This document shows positions 34,201 to 47,000 of a stretch of 64,000 bases of DNA, piece after piece (the stretch's first letter is position 1; each line of letters starts with the position of its first letter). The stretch is from NCBI GenBank assembly GCA_949752745.1, contig OX457031.1, positions 37,731,502-37,795,501 of the forward strand. The letters are read 5' to 3'. Below the pieces are notes generated by a model. That model did no database searches, had not been told where the DNA came from, and was given only the letters and a program-made list of their open reading frames with translations. Source of the DNA: Protula sp. h YS-2021 (Eukaryota > Annelida > Polychaeta > Sabellida > Serpulidae). The position numbers and the translations under genes were made by a program.

Positions 34201-36647
34201 CCCTTGGTCACGAGCAGGGTGGGCGCGTCCGTGACGTCACGCACTTCCTGTTTCTCGTTTAGCAGGTCGAACATGTTCTCCATGTCGATGAATGACTGCT
34301 GAATCATCCTGTCATAAAACAAACACACCAGCAACGTCCTCTTGTCGGGTCTCTACCCGTCAAGCGCTCTCGGCTTGGTCACTTCAGTTCTATCAACATG
34401 TAGGGAGAACTGAACTCCGAAATGAGGAAGGGGAAGGCGGCAAAAGTTTCCCCCGCGAAAATGGCCAATGATTAAAACACAAGCGGACAGACTAAATTTC
34501 ACTAAATGGAAACATCAGACTGACGATACAGTGAAACACACACTTTGGGAATACCTCTCATTGATGGAAAACTAGCAATACCAGAATTTCTTTTCCCTCT
34601 ACTCATTTTGTTTCCGTCTCTTTCAACTTCCTGATCTTAAGAAAAGAAGCACCCAAATCCCCTTTCAAGAAAATCCCCGGTTATAATCGAAGGGTCGCAG
34701 GTAAGAAGTGCACAAGCGACATTTTCGTAAATTTTGAGCTGAACCCAGCAAATATATCCATATAAGGATCTCTTCTAACAATTCTAGTGCAAAGGTTTCT
34801 CGGTGTAATGAATGAGTCCATTACAACACCACAAAAACACGTGTTGTTTTGTATTTTTTAGCAACTTTTCAAGGGAAAGAACGGCACAAGCTCAAAACCA
34901 AGGAAATGCCGCTTGTGCACTTCTTTTGCTACGACCTTTCAATTATTTCTCTTATAGTGACGTAATTTACTGAGTTCAGAGGAGACCCTTTCGCCAGCAC
35001 GGACCTGTAGTAAGTGCCGAACCAGTTGAGCGGCACATAGAGCTGCACGATATAGGTGGAGAAGAGAACGTAGTCACCGACCGTCAGCCCGTTCTTGCCC
35101 TCCACCACAAAGTGAGCACAGAGCAGCGAGCCCACCAGCAGGCCGCCGTTAATGAGCACGTTCTGTGCCGTGTTCAGTACGTTCAAAGACGCCGTCGACG
35201 TCCACTCGGCTTTCTGTAAACAAACCGTAGAAATAGCATACTGTGATGAGAGTGTCTCGTAACTTCACGAGACAATGTTTGATGTCTGTAATGGCTGACT
35301 GTGGATTAGGAGATTTTTCTTACTCACATTCCTTTTCTGTGTACAGAATTGCCAAATTTTAGCGCCACAGCGAAGCCATCCCTAAAAATAGTCCAAACTT
35401 AATTCGTATCAAAGCCCGAAAACCTTACCGCCAATAATCCTTTATCGCAAATACACAACAGCAGGAGACGCAGCCCTTCCGATTACGAACAATAATTCAA
35501 AACTAGGCCTTCATTTAAGCAGAAAACGTCTTGGAGTTAAATCCAAGTTTTTTTTGTTTTTTGTTTGTTTTTTTTTTTTTTTTTGCTGTGTATTTTCAAT
35601 TTTTAATGCATTAAAAATTCATAAAGCTACGATTTGTGACTTGACTTGTTGTTATCTAACCTGATAACCAACGATTGCTTCTCTGTACTGGTCCACTTCA
35701 AATGTCTCCGCATTGTAATATTTCACCTGCGGGTACACGTTCGCAAGTGTATGTAGTACATGCAGGTGTATGTTCGCAAGTATATATCAAGCTCCAAAAA
35801 GTACATCCATGTAGAAACATGGACTCTGGATTTATCTCAAACTTTATGGAACTCATTCTAGCAAAATATCAAACAAAATGGCAACATTTTTCCATTTCGT
35901 AGCGTTGAACTTCATTTGTTAATTGTATCATATTGTATCATATTGTATCATATTCGAAATACATACTTTTAAGTGCGCGTTTACTGTTATATTTTTTATA
36001 AAGTAATCCCTTTTCGTGGGGGACGGATGTCTTGTAACAGAACTTGACGTGCACTACAACCAGTTGAAGCTGACTATAGCAGGCATTCCATTTCGTTTAT
36101 TTGCCGTCACTTACCGTTTCAAAATTGAGCAAAGAGTCGACGCCTTTTTGATTCCGTTTATTATCAAGTAAATTCATTTCTCTTCTGAATTTGGTTCTCC
36201 ATTCAGTCAGGGCGATGGTTACAGCTAAAAATAGCAACAGAAAATACCTCCACTTTGGTACAAACACTGCTTCAACCTTAATATACTGTAATTCCATTTT
36301 TTTTAAACTTTTCTCAGCTTATGAACAACATTAGAAAACCGCAAATTCCGAGTACATTTTTAAAACTGAATCTAAAACAGACAACTACGGCATTTCATTT
36401 GTAACGACAACCTTTTGCTTCACACCGTGTTTTGAAAAAAAATAAACGATCACGTTTTGCACATGAAAAATAAACTAACCTAAGTATAGCGCCATGGACA
36501 CAAAGATGATGAAACCAAACCAGGGATTGAAGTTACTGAAGAAATATACAATTGCTATCACAATGTCTGCTATCGTCGGGAATATGTTGAACACGATGTA
36601 ACTGAAAGGAAAAGCATCTGTTATCATCACCCTTCTACTAGCCACCA

Positions 36648-36700
<53 letters not shown>

Positions 36701-39700
36701 CCTCTCTCTCTCTCTCTCTCTCCCTCCCTGCCACTCTCTCTCTCTCTCTCTATCTCTCACCCCCCTGTCTGTTTGTCCGTCCCTTCTTCTTTATCCTACA
36801 TTCTGTGTCTCTCACATTCATTTTACGGGGTTTTTTTCGGTTCGCCTTCACACGGGCGCACTGACTGTCAATTTTCTTCTTTGTTATTTTATATAAATAT
36901 GGTGTACAATTAGTTTACTATTATATATAAAGAAAAAGACTTCATTTTCAGGAACAGGAAATTGCAATTCCAGGAATTTCCGGTACAGGATTCTTAATTA
37001 TATTATGTAAATGCAATGAGCACTTCGTTTACTGTTACACATAATATGATGAAAAATTGTTTCAGTTTCAGGAACTGGAATATTTAGTTTCGGCAGGTGG
37101 GTCTTACCTAAGTAAATTGTTAATACTGTTTGTGCCTCTATCCATGACACGTAAGACCTCCCCCGTCTTACGCCCTAAATGCCACCGCAGGGACAAGCTA
37201 AAAAATAAACAGAATAAGAGTCACCAATTGAATTGGGCCACGAATAATTCGTACGATCACTTTGTTTGCTGTACATTTCCTTGTGGCATTTTGTGTCTAT
37301 TTTTTCATACTAGCGGATAATCCATACCATAGTTGGCAACCCCAAGTGGTAGGAATAAACGCAGTTGTACAAAATATGTGTACGCTTTGAAATTCCTCGT
37401 CTTTTAGCCTTTTATATATCAACCGTAATATTTCATTTATCTAAATATAACACCACGAATGTAAATTTCCCCGAACAAAAATTGGTTTTGGTTCAACCCT
37501 TTATCGCTTTAGCCAAAATTTTAAGAACAAAAGAGAAAAATTTCAGTACAGAACGATGAGGTTGTGGATTGAAGTTCTACAACTTCCTACCTGTGCAAAT
37601 GCTCAAAGAGATTGACCTCCACCTCGCGTGTCGTATACTGCTGTACCCATATCCACAAGAAACTGCGTAAGTTATTCAATAAGCCCATCGCGCCTGGAAG
37701 GTTAAATCAGCCATGTCATGGTCTCTCATGCGTGGTATCGTGGGGAGGGGGAGAGAGAAAGGGGGGGGAGTGGTATTGTACTGCAATGGGAGTAATCAAA
37801 CAGGTGCAAGTTTCTCCCTTGGAGTTCCTTTGAAAATGACGTCATTGTGCATTTTAAAAGAAAGATTAGAACTGTACCTTCAGTTAAAGTACGGCGTGTC
37901 GATTTTCAGACATAATCAAGAACTTATCATTTCATTTTAGTGAAATAGATCGATCACAAAGTTAAAAAAATAATAATAAAAACGACTCACCGGCGCCCCC
38001 TCCCTGCAAAAACCTCAGCGCCACATAAATAAGGATATAATCCCACCGGAACTGTAGATGCCCAACCTGTACCTTGCCCGTCTCCGTGTCCACGAGGACC
38101 TGGGTGCCGTTCTGAATGGTGAGACTGTCCACTGTTAATACATCAACACCGTTACTTTATAATGTACTTCACTTGTTCTGTGTTATCAATGCAAACTAAT
38201 CTGATACTTTTTATACCGTACAACTGCGCGACCACTCACGGGGCTTTAGTGCAACAACATGAGCAGGAGCAGACTCGGAAAAAGTAATATACTGCCTCTA
38301 CAATTAGCCACTATTTCTACACTACATGTTTGTATACAGGACCGAACTGTCCTGAAGGAAATAATCCAAGACCGAGAATATCAAGACTCCCAAATCTGCC
38401 AAACAGACACAGTCCTTGAAATACAATTCCGAATTTGAAGCCCACCTATATCTACTGTTGAGATCTGCACATACCGATGTATTTATAGAGAATCGGAGTG
38501 TAGAGATTGACGACCCTGCCGGCCACCAGCAGCAGCACACAGACCAGCACGACGAGCTGTAGCGGCAAACTCCTGCGCGGCCACATGAAGGGGAACAGCA
38601 TCTGGATCTTCCTCCAGATGTTCCTCCACGTGGATTGAGAGCCCTGGGGTGACTGTAGCGTGTCCTCGGCAGACGCCTCCAGCGACGCCGACGCCTGCCT
38701 TAAAAGTGGCTCCTAGAGATAAAAGAAAAAAAAAAAAAAGAAACATTTCAAAATTTTTCTTACAATTTCTTATTACAGAGTGTAACTTTAAAATGTACAT
38801 AAACTCAGTATAATTCTGATATGAGAGATCTTGCCTCTTCAAGCTCAGTAATCATCGTTTTAATGGTCAGAGAGTTTTTACGTTCACATTTCACTACCAC
38901 TGACAAACACAAAAATCCATGCCTGCACCCGCAGGAACAGTGAGTCACGCCCTGTGCAAAATACAAGGGTTCGCAATCGGTGACCGAAAAACGAAACTGC
39001 CGATGCTTGAAACCGACCCATCGGTTATTTTGTGCCTTATTTCTGTGCCTTTTTTTTAATTTTTTCGAGAAGCTAGATATTGGGATGGTATTAAACAAGG
39101 CATCTGCAGAACAAGGTGGTATACTGCCACGTCAAGACCAGGGTGGTCAAGGAATAGGGGGGTGGGGGTGTGAGGGTGAGGGAGGAGGGAAGGGACAACT
39201 ACTACCTACCTCTTGTCCATCAGCACTAACACGGACAACAGAATCGCCTATACCGGACAGCTGCCGATGGCTGCTCGGCAAACCGGGCGCCACGAAGCCG
39301 AGAACGAAGAGGAGCAAGCTGCCGCAGAACCTGCCCAGCCACATGCCCAGCTCAATGTTCGTGTCCTTGCTGAAAGAAATACAGAATCAGAGAGATTGGC
39401 ACACAAACAACTGACACAGTGACAAGGAAGGAGGAGGAAACGTGAAACCGAATACAAATAAATACTTGCCGCTTATCGAGGATAAAATCATTCACATTCT
39501 ATTCTGAATACATTACATGTGAAAACTATTATTATGACTATTTTGTTCGTGTTAAAAAGCTAAAAAAAGTAATATCTCAAACAGCTATGAATAAGCAACG
39601 AATCATAAGGTACTCATTTAATCGCACAGACATCTTGTATTTGAAAATCCCGTGCTTTTGTGATTAAAATACACCGAATATTCCACGTTAAACGCACAAT

Positions 39701-41305
39701 TTTCTCGCCGAATTTTAATACAGAAATACCCGCCCCCTCCCCCCCCCCCCCCCCCCCCCGCCACACCTCGCTGCTCTGACACTCACTTTCTATGCCGCCA
39801 CCACCAGCGAGGGCTGAACCAGGACATCATGGCCAGGGCCTCACACACCAAGGCTCCGGTCCAGAACAGCAAGAGCACAAGGCCATGCCCCCTGGCGGGT
39901 ATGGAGGGAAGCATGCGCTTCCGCTCCAGGCATATGACAGGTAGAGTGTACAGCCACATGCTACTCTGCAGTACACAACTCAGTATCTCGTACCCAAATA
40001 GCTGCTTCGGCTCTAAAAATAAGTAAAATATACTTCTTTCTCTTCAGTGTATGTATAATTTTACTTCACGCTTCTCGAACACACTGAATTACAACTAATT
40101 TTTCACTGAGTTGATACATTTTGCTAAACTTAGACACAGTATTTAAATTGTTTACTTCAATAAACCTACAATTCATTTATAGGTATCTCCTAATCAACAC
40201 AATTGACAGACATCTTGCGTATAAAATATGACTCATCCAATAATAAATAATTTTGAATAAAATTACGTGAATTTTTGTTTCGTTTTACACCGTTTTGCAA
40301 ACTAAGCACGATTGCAATTTGCAATTTAATTTGCAAGGTGTCCGGTTGGCAGGCAAATCTTTCACTCTTCAAGCACTTTCAACTGAGTTCAGTTTTAAGT
40401 CCGACTCAATATTTTAAACAGAAGAATTAGAAAGCAATTTTTTTGTGTAACCAACCACAAACCGTAGAACATTTTCACAGCTACGACAAGGCTGCTTACC
40501 AATTGCATACCGCTGTAGAAGAAGACGTGCAATTGCCAGGAATGACATCAGTAATGTTGTACATAGCTGTAACACATAGAGTTTGGAGCGCGGCCGTAAA
40601 AACCGCTCGATCCGCGTGGAATATTTCCTGAAAGAAATACAGGACAGTCAGAAGGTTAGAATAGTGACATAAAAGACATGATGGTCTTACTGCATTTTAG
40701 CGTGAGTAATGTTAGATTCGTAACATTATCTTTGATAAATGATCTCTATTTCTTACTGGCAACTAAATTTTTGGTTTCACATTCGATATTCACACGTAAA
40801 ATATAAACCAGAATCGTTGAAGCCTGAAGGCAGTTTCATCTAAATTATTAAAATAACATATTGAAGTAGTCGGATTTCATTTGCTTTGAAGAATACAATC
40901 TGTACTCCTCGGTGATCTGATCAAGAACCTGTGTGAATTAACTGTGTGCAGTGTTAAAACTGAAGACAACAATATACAAGCGTGTTCCGATTCTATGACA
41001 TTTGGACCAGAGACGTTTGGGCCAGCGACATCCGAGCTAGTGACATTTGGGCCTGGGATATATCGACCAGAAGTGGAAAGACTGACATTAGTCTCTGCCC
41101 TAAATATCTGGATCTTGAGTGTTCCAGTTAGAAACACTTGTATTCGCTGCACTGTGGGCACTAACCTGTAAGTGAGAATCTCCAGAGAACCAAAGAGAAA
41201 TATAACACAGGCTAGAGCCACGGTGCTGAAGGTATCGTAGAAACAACGTGAAACGCCCTCATCCGTCCACACGCTGGTCAAGCTTATATTATTGCAGAAT
41301 GGCAT
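29410..41305 (-). CDS. ABCB6: ABCB6/HMT1-type half-ABC transporter, complete, 19 coding exons
   Basis: Coding exons, 5' to 3': 41305-41166, 40627-40500, 40012-39787, 39369-39210, 38712-38475, 38131-37991, 37693-37591, 37197-37108, 36601-36480, 36224-36115, 35726-35661, 35213-35005, 34308-34159, 33916-33754, 33343-33258, 33029-32941, 31113-31001, 30630-30467, 29533-29410. All introns are GT-AG, phases agree at each junction, and the total is 2622 nt (873 aa; human ABCB6 is 842). The order is an N-terminal TMD0 with Cys4 and Cys21, a six-helix ABC membrane domain ([55 protein letters not shown]), then the nucleotide-binding domain. Key NBD motifs are Walker [10 protein letters not shown] 649-657, Q-loop Q697, signature LSGGEKQ 753-759, Walker B IVLLDE 773-778 and H-loop H809. 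The family exports porphyrins or heavy-metal conjugates across mitochondrial, lysosomal or plasma membranes as a homodimer; the substrate here is unknown. The last exon gives '[12 protein letters not shown]', as in the family C-terminus. The exon 12 donor GTCCGT is weak. Introns carry repeats listed separately. Confidence 0.96.
29945..30480. repeat. C-rich minisatellite derived from the ABCB6 exon 18 donor
   Basis: Units of about 36-45 bp (ACGTTGCCCAGCCACTCACG, TGCCCCTCACCCCTCCCCCC) are tandemly repeated with a longer ~230-bp period. The array abuts the ABCB6 exon 18/intron 18 junction at 30467/30466. Several copies carry the minus-strand string GGCACGTGAGT (exon end plus donor). Two carry more of the exon end (GCTCGGCTATCTGCCC) at about 30235-30255 and 30410-30430. 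A degenerate copy lies near 29968. The Pro-rich frames across the array are incidental. Confidence 0.9.
31147..31230. repeat. (TA)n microsatellite in ABCB6 intron 16
   Basis: About 41 TA units end roughly 34 nt upstream (minus strand) of the exon 17 acceptor at 31114-31115, so the tract covers the usual branch-point region. Confidence 0.95.
31670..31830. repeat. dispersed repeat family, single copy in ABCB6 intron 16
   Basis: Contains CCAATATTTGTTCAAATCGCC, GGGAACATTCCCGCCAAATT and ACATTTTGAAAAATTGTC, matching the repeats at 19.1-19.9 and 27.7-28.1 kb. Confidence 0.55.
32097..32807. mobile_element. foldback-type transposon in ABCB6 intron 16
   Basis: The left arm (32099-32215) is about seven 14-17-bp units of the type AAAAAATGGCAACGG. 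The right arm (32690-32806) is the reverse complement, and the variant units occur in the same order from the outside in (two AAAAAATGGCAACGG, one AAATAATGGCAACGG, an ...ATGGCAAGTGG, and so on). The middle (32296-32560) holds three tandem ~100-bp units with GGCACCCGAGCATCC and AAGTTTTGCCTGATGCA. Arms built from short tandem repeats are diagnostic of foldback elements (FB, Galileo, TU). No transposase is present. Imperfect flanking repeats GCCTATAC (left) and GCCTGTAC (right) lie 8-10 bp outside and could be remnants of a target duplication. Confidence 0.78.
36648..36760. repeat. (TC)n microsatellite in ABCB6 intron 8
   Basis: Imperfect TC run with CCTCCC interruptions, about 50-160 nt upstream of the exon 9 acceptor on the minus strand. 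Confidence 0.93.
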
Positions 41306-43120
41306 GGCTCTTCATTTTAAAAACATAAAGATGTGATAAACAAATAAGACTTGATATCTAATGTTATGTATGAGTTATGACATGCAGCGTATAAAGCAGA
41401 CATAAATGACGGAAGTACACATCAGCAAGATTTTGTCTTTAATAGATTGACGTGAATTACCTTGTTATGTAAACGATTACTCTAGCCAAAGATGTAACCG
41501 AATCTATAAATACTGGGACCCCATCCCTAATCCTCTCTCCCGGGATTGGTTTTAGGTACATATGGTTTAGTTTCATGACTTGATCTTAAATCCCTGGTAA
41601 GCTCGTGCGGTACTTCCAGCTCGTATACATACTCACGAGCCAAGCCATGTAAACATTTAAAACATATAAAGGACATTTTGTGCAAAATGCACCATTCGAT
41701 TGGAAGCCACTGTAACTAACGCAGAAATAGTATAATATGGTCCCTGCGACTGGTCTAATGGATCAAACGAGGAACGAAGTTTTGAACCAATTGTGGTGTA
41801 TATGTCTGCACTTCGCTGGATTGCCACAAAAAGCACCGTTTTCATAACCAAGCCTCCACATTACCAATACCTGCGCTATACATGTCTAATTATTTCCGAA
41901 TTTTTGCAATGCATCTTAGGTTATATGCGGGGGCTTGGCACTTGCCGACAACAACAAAAAATCCCATTTCATTATCGCTTCCTTGTAATATTATCTTCTT
42001 CCATCTGACAATTTTGGAATTTTTAGAAGTTTCATTACGTTTGTAAGGAGGCAGATATTGAGCGGCCGTTGAGGTTGTTAAACTGCGTTTTTGTTTGGTT
42101 GTTCACTGCATTTAATGGTAGCCAGGTCAACTTATTCTGCTTTGACCTCTTGATATCGGCTGTACGATAATGGCGGACGAAACTGCAAAACAGTTCATAT
42201 GGTACACCTAAATATAATGAAGCGTACTGACATTATCGCAGGAGACTTTGGTTTAGTTCCATGAAGCGGCCCCTTACTGTTAGTGACAGATAACTGAGTA
42301 AAAGTAACGAATAAATAGGAGATTTAATCTCAATAACCTAATTCGTACTTTCGGTTCTTTGCAACAAAGGCGCCGTTTCGTTTGCAATTTTTGTGGTGAA
42401 TTATAAACGAATGATTAAGGATAAACATTAAATTCTAAAATTCTCTTTCAGCATGAACACTTAAAAAAATCCGAGCTTTGAAAAAACTATTTGACATGTT
42501 ATTCTGCTTCCTCTATAACCCACTGCTGAATACAGTTCAAGCAAAATGGAATTTTGTTGAGTTTTGCCAATATTTTTCTGGCAACTATTTATTCCTTTAT
42601 CCCAACCTAGCTCCAAGAAGCGACTCGCTACTGGGCTACCACTCTGATAGAGAGTTATACAAGGTATTTAAGGAATAGCTGACTCGCAGCATATCAGAAA
42701 ACAATAATCCAGCTCATGGTTTCGAGTGCGCATGCTCAATAGAGGAAACTCGCAGGATACCATTGTAGGAAATACATAAAGAAACAAAGAAGAAAAAACA
42801 GCAAAATTTGATTTTCTCTACCATAGCGGATCTTAAAATGTGAAAACTTTACAGGAATGTGGGAAAAATTACGAGTATGGGTGGCATTATTATAATTATG
42901 AACCTCAAAAAGAGCACTATATCTATTTCAAAGTGAGGTTGATGTATTTCTCCACTGACTCCTATTTTTTTAAGTTTCTCTGCTTCTATGTTTACCACCC
43001 CCCCCCCCCCCACAAAAAAAACAAACAAAACAGGAGTCCTGCTTTTTGCGTAAATCTCGGAGACGAAACTGTGAATTCGCTCATTCGGTCGTAGTTCAAG
43101 ATGACTCCTGCGTTCTTGCG
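41306..43120. other. ABCB6 upstream region and AT-rich spacer
   Basis: Upstream of the ABCB6 ATG; the promoter and any 5' UTR exon should lie here, but no TATA or CpG island is apparent. No gene recognised on either strand. A short poly-C run is at 43000-43010. Confidence 0.45.
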
Positions 43121-44190
43121 ATGACAGCAAGAGTCATAGTTCCTATAACAGAACATATCACTGATCTCAATTTTGCCAGTCTCGGTGCACGACTGGGGCC
43201 AATGGCGTTATTTTAAAAATGGTGCATAACATAAATGGTCCAATCATAAATTATGGCGCACAATTGTTACAGTCAAATACAAGGAGAGAAACATAAAACT
43301 GAACAGCACAACGTAATTGGCAGAACTGAAAATGTGTTCTTTTAATGCGACAACAGCGTTTGCGCCGGTTGTTCCATATTTATTTACAAACTTTAAGCCA
43401 CACGATTTACTAATACATTCTTATTATGGATCATAATAATTTTTATCAGCCAACAGACCAGTTTGTAATTTAACCAATTACGATGTGCTGGTCAATTTGA
43501 ATGTTCCTTGCCTCGTAACAATTTCTACTGAGAAAAATAGATGATTTCTTGAGATCAGGATATAGCATCCCCCATTATCGCCCACAACGACACTGAATCT
43601 ACAGTTGCAAAACCACATTTTACTCAAGTCTGGTAGTTTGGCGGAGGTCTAAAATAATGCCCCAGGATACTTCTCAGTTTGCTTTTTAAGAAGAAACCTG
43701 CCAGTCCGAATATCATTATCCTGGAACGTGCGCCGAAAGATTCAGAGCCTCGAAAGTTGAGGTCAATGGCCATTTATATTACAAGAACTGTGACCCTTTC
43801 TGACCTAGGAAGACAGAAAGGGTCCACTGTAGTCCTAGATGACTCTTGCTTCCTTCCCAGCAAGAGTCATAGTTGCTATAATACGACATGTCATTGATCT
43901 CACTTTTGCAATCTCGGTGCACGACTGGGGTCAATGACGTTTTTTTAAAAAGGGTGCATTACATTAATGGTCCGATTATAAATTACGGCGCACAATTCTT
44001 ATGGTCAAATAACATTTTTGTACTGAGAAAAATAGATATTTTCTTTAGATCGGGATATAGATTCCCGCATTATAGCCCACAAAAATAATGAATCTACATC
44101 TGCAAAAACCACTCTTTACTTAAGTTTGGTAGTTTGGCCGAGGTCGAAAAAAATGCGCCAAGATACTTCTCAGTGTGCTCTAGTCCTGGA
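43120..44190. repeat. direct duplication of an unidentified repeat, two copies
   Basis: Copy 1 (about 43124-43683) and copy 2 (about 43857-44180) share ordered blocks: AGCAAGAGTCATAGTT, TCTCGGTGCACGACTGGGG, AATTA(T/C)GGCGCACAATT, GAGAAAAATAGAT and CCACATTTTACTCAAGTCTGGTAGTTTGGC. Copy 2 lacks about 200 bp of the middle. Between and after them is CTGGAACGTGCGCCGAAAGA...GACAGAAAGGGTCCACTG at 43721-43823, repeated at 45401-45510. Function unknown; probably a mobile-element family. Confidence 0.65.
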
Positions 44191-44793
44191 ACTAGCTCCA
44201 AGAAGCGGTGCGCCCAAAAGTTTCCAGCCACCGCTTCAAAGCCTCGGTATATAACGATAAGCAAGTCGACTGCGCTCGCTTTGAGGCACCCCTGTGGCTA
44301 CTTTGTTCGAGATTCAACGACCCATAGGTTTTTATTGGCACTTGCTAAAGGCCCTCAAAGTACAAGGGTAATCATATGCAACTTCTGTGTTACGCTTTCT
44401 TTAAAAGAAAATAATACGGAAATAACCCCAAATCTCCCGCAATAAATGACATTTGTTTGTATACAGGGAGCATACTTTATTACTTGAAATAGTACCAATA
44501 ATTTTTTTTGCAATTATCCACCAAAAAACTTTTAAATTGATATTTCAAAAAGAACGTAAACATAACAAGTCAAATATGGTGGGTGTACCAGATAAATTTA
44601 TACGTAATTCTGCATCTATCAACTATTTAATATATATTGTTCAAATAAACTATATCCCTTTTATTTAAATTTTCATTCCCTTGACATTGGTCACGTGATA
44701 TTTAAAGGCCAGAATGTAAACAAACATTTGACAGGTGGATGCGGACGCTAACTTTTCTGCACTTTTATGAACAAATAAAAGATATACAGCTCA

Positions 44794-45208
44794 CTAAAAA
44801 CTAAAGATGTGATCCGTCATGGATGGGTCCGGTTCGGTTTTTAAGGAAAAATCCGCGGTTTTTTCGGTTCGGTTTCGGGGTTTTTTTTCAGACTATGCAA
44901 ACATATATAAATTAAAGATATTAAAGATATCCGAATTAATTTTCTGTTTTTATTCTAGAACGTGATAAGTAAACACATTGCTTAACTGAAAAAGGAACTC
45001 ATCTGGAAGTGTACACTAGTGCTGCGCTAAGATAATGAGCTGAAAAATTCATAGCAGTTAAAAATGGTCCTGAGAAAAACGAAAATAAAATTAATTAAAA
45101 ACCGAAAATGAACCGCGGTTTTCCACAGAGCACGGTTCGGTTTAACCGAACCGCCACCTTCACGGTTAACCGTCCCAAACGGTAAACCGTCACATCACTA
45201 CTAAAAAC
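44794..45208. mobile_element. hAT-type MITE, 399 bp with 8-bp TSD
   Basis: CTAAAAAC at 44794-44801 is repeated exactly at 45201-45208. The element between begins TAAAGATGTGATCCG and ends with the complement of TAGTGATGTGACGG, imperfect terminal inverted repeats of the hAT type. Subterminal CGGTTCGGTT repeats occur in both orientations (44829-44880 and 45113-45160). No transposase is present, so it is non-autonomous. Confidence 0.82.
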
Positions 45209-46005
45209 TTTGCCTGTTTTACAAAAAGGGCATATTGGGCATGAACTTTCTGTAGATGTTTGAATAATAGGGGCTGGTATGCAGGATTCGTGCCTCAGAA
45301 CATATGAAATTGACCCCTATTAGTGGAACAATGGAAGGCTACGTAGCTCTGACACATGGATATACGATGTTATACAAGTCAGAGCTACTCGGAGCTATCC
45401 TGGAACGTGCGCCGAAAGAGCCACAGCCTCAAAAGTTTACATCATTGGCAATTTCTATTACAGGAACTTTGATCCTTTCTGACCGAAGAAGACAGAAAGG
45501 GTCCACTGGTACGTCAACTGGTATTAATTCGGCCGAAACGCTCAATTTTTCGACCAAAGTCTGAATCCCCTCACGTCACTTGAAAAGCACTATAATTTGT
45601 TATCAGTCGTTTACATTTCAAACAATTACCCTTTGGTATATTTTATCTATAATTACTGCTATCTCGGTCAATAACCTGTTTGTTCATAAGCGTCCGTTTC
45701 ACCTTTTCCCTTCTTAGTCAACATAAATCTTAAATTATCGCTGAATTAAACGAGGTCTGAGTAATCTGAGAGCCAGGAAGTTTTTATTTGGGGAAATAAA
45801 ATATAGCGCTTGCCGGCTTATTTCTTTTCCAGATCAGTGTTAGTATTTTTAACCACTCGATATGTATGAAAAAGTCGAAAAAAAAATAAGGGGAGTTCTT
45901 TGTTTATATGGAAGAAGTGTCTATAAACACCACGGTGGTGTAAAACTTCAAAGCCGCAATCGATACAATTTATTCACGTATTGTACTGGTTCGCATACAG
46001 TATAG
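45209..46005. other. spacer before the Ty3 element
   Basis: Contains the second CTGGAACGTGCGCCGAAAGA repeat (45401-45510). No gene recognised. Confidence 0.5.
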
Positions 46006-46877
46006 TGTGAGAACCCTAGAGTTGTCGCCCTCTTCCATTTATAAATATTTTGGTTAGACTTTTTAGAGATTTTTAGAATACGGGCCTGGCAAGGTTTCTG
46101 GACGTGACCATCGAAAAATACGGCCCCATTGGCTTGGCAGCATAAAAAATAGGCCCCAAAACTCTCCCGGCTGCCAACGACCCGAGACCCATTCCCTTTT
46201 TAGGCAATGTTTTTCGGAAAGAGCTCCGCCACTCTCTTCGTATTCTGAATATTTTCTTATGATTTCTTTATAACTGATTAGCAATGTTGTCATGTCCAGA
46301 TTCCTCCGCGGGTCAATTCGATTTCTCATTGGCTGTATGGGGAGTCCCTCTCTGGATAGCCGGGGAATAAAACTCCCCGGCGAGGCTGGAGAGGGCAGAC
46401 AGGCAAATAGAGACTGAAAGAGATAGAGCAAGAAAAAGAGAGAGAGCTTTTACCCTACAGCCATTGTGGAAACCGAGAATAAAGCTAGCAAGGTAGAAAT
46501 CTGTGAAAGGAAATCTGTTAAGAAATAGTGGAATAAATTTAAAGATCACCGATAAAAGTTATGTCTTTTTATTGAAGTTCAGTTTTGGATTAAAGAAGCT
46601 GTTTCTGAAAGAAACAGCCCCGAAGAGTCGCACTTTTTAACTTGGCAAAAAGTGCACCTTTTCAAACCTTTCTTTTCATCATTTAAGGCTCGAAGAGTCG
46701 CGCTTTTCACTAGCTGAAGAGTGCATCTTTGCCACTCTTCGGATAGTAAGAGAACGAGGGTCGTGTTGCTAATTGGGGTGGCAACACACAGTAAAACAAC
46801 CCTTTATCGACCTCCCCAAGCGACACCGTCGTCGTACTCTCGGTTCTCTAATTGGCAGTATTACGAGGGTGGCGACA
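46006..46877 (+). repeat. left (5') LTR of the Ty3/gypsy element, 872 bp
   Basis: Starts TGTGAGAACCC and ends GGTGGCGACA (TG...CA). A primer-binding site follows at once. A TATA-like TTTATAAATA is at about 46038. AATAAA at 46366-46371 sits at the loop of a perfect 8-bp hairpin (GCCGGGGA/TCCCCGGC). Three more perfect hairpins follow: 46598-46618 (GCTGTTTCT), 46630-46655 (GCACTTTTT) and 46716-46740 (GAAGAGTG). The antisense 122-codon frame inside is shared with the other LTR and is not supported as a gene. Confidence 0.88.
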
Positions 46878-46878
46878 C

Positions 46879-46896
46879 TGGCGCAGTCAGCAGGAT
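46879..46896 (+). other. primer-binding site, tRNA-Ser-like
   Basis: TGGCGCAGTCAGCAGGAT begins one base after the LTR. Its complement (ATCCTGCTGACTGCGCCA) resembles the 3' end of invertebrate serine tRNAs plus CCA with about one mismatch, so tRNA-Ser is the probable primer. It confirms that the left LTR is the true 5' LTR. Confidence 0.75.
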
Positions 46897-47000
46897 CTTT
46901 TCTGGATTAAATTCTTTTTATTTTTAGTCTGGAAGAGACGAACCTAAAGAATAAAAACGGATAGTGAGTAAAGGCTTCCTATGTTCTGTCGTTTCAGTAG

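Noticed and set aside
40877..41165. Continuation of the ABCB6 first-exon frame past 41166
   Set aside because: A GTTAGT donor at 41165 and the in-phase next exon at 40627 fit the family; the frame beyond the donor has no similarity to ABCB6.
46063..46431. 122-aa antisense ORF in the LTR, also at 54619-54987
   Set aside because: It is antisense to the element and exists twice only because the LTR does; no domain, and the poly(A) hairpin lies within it.
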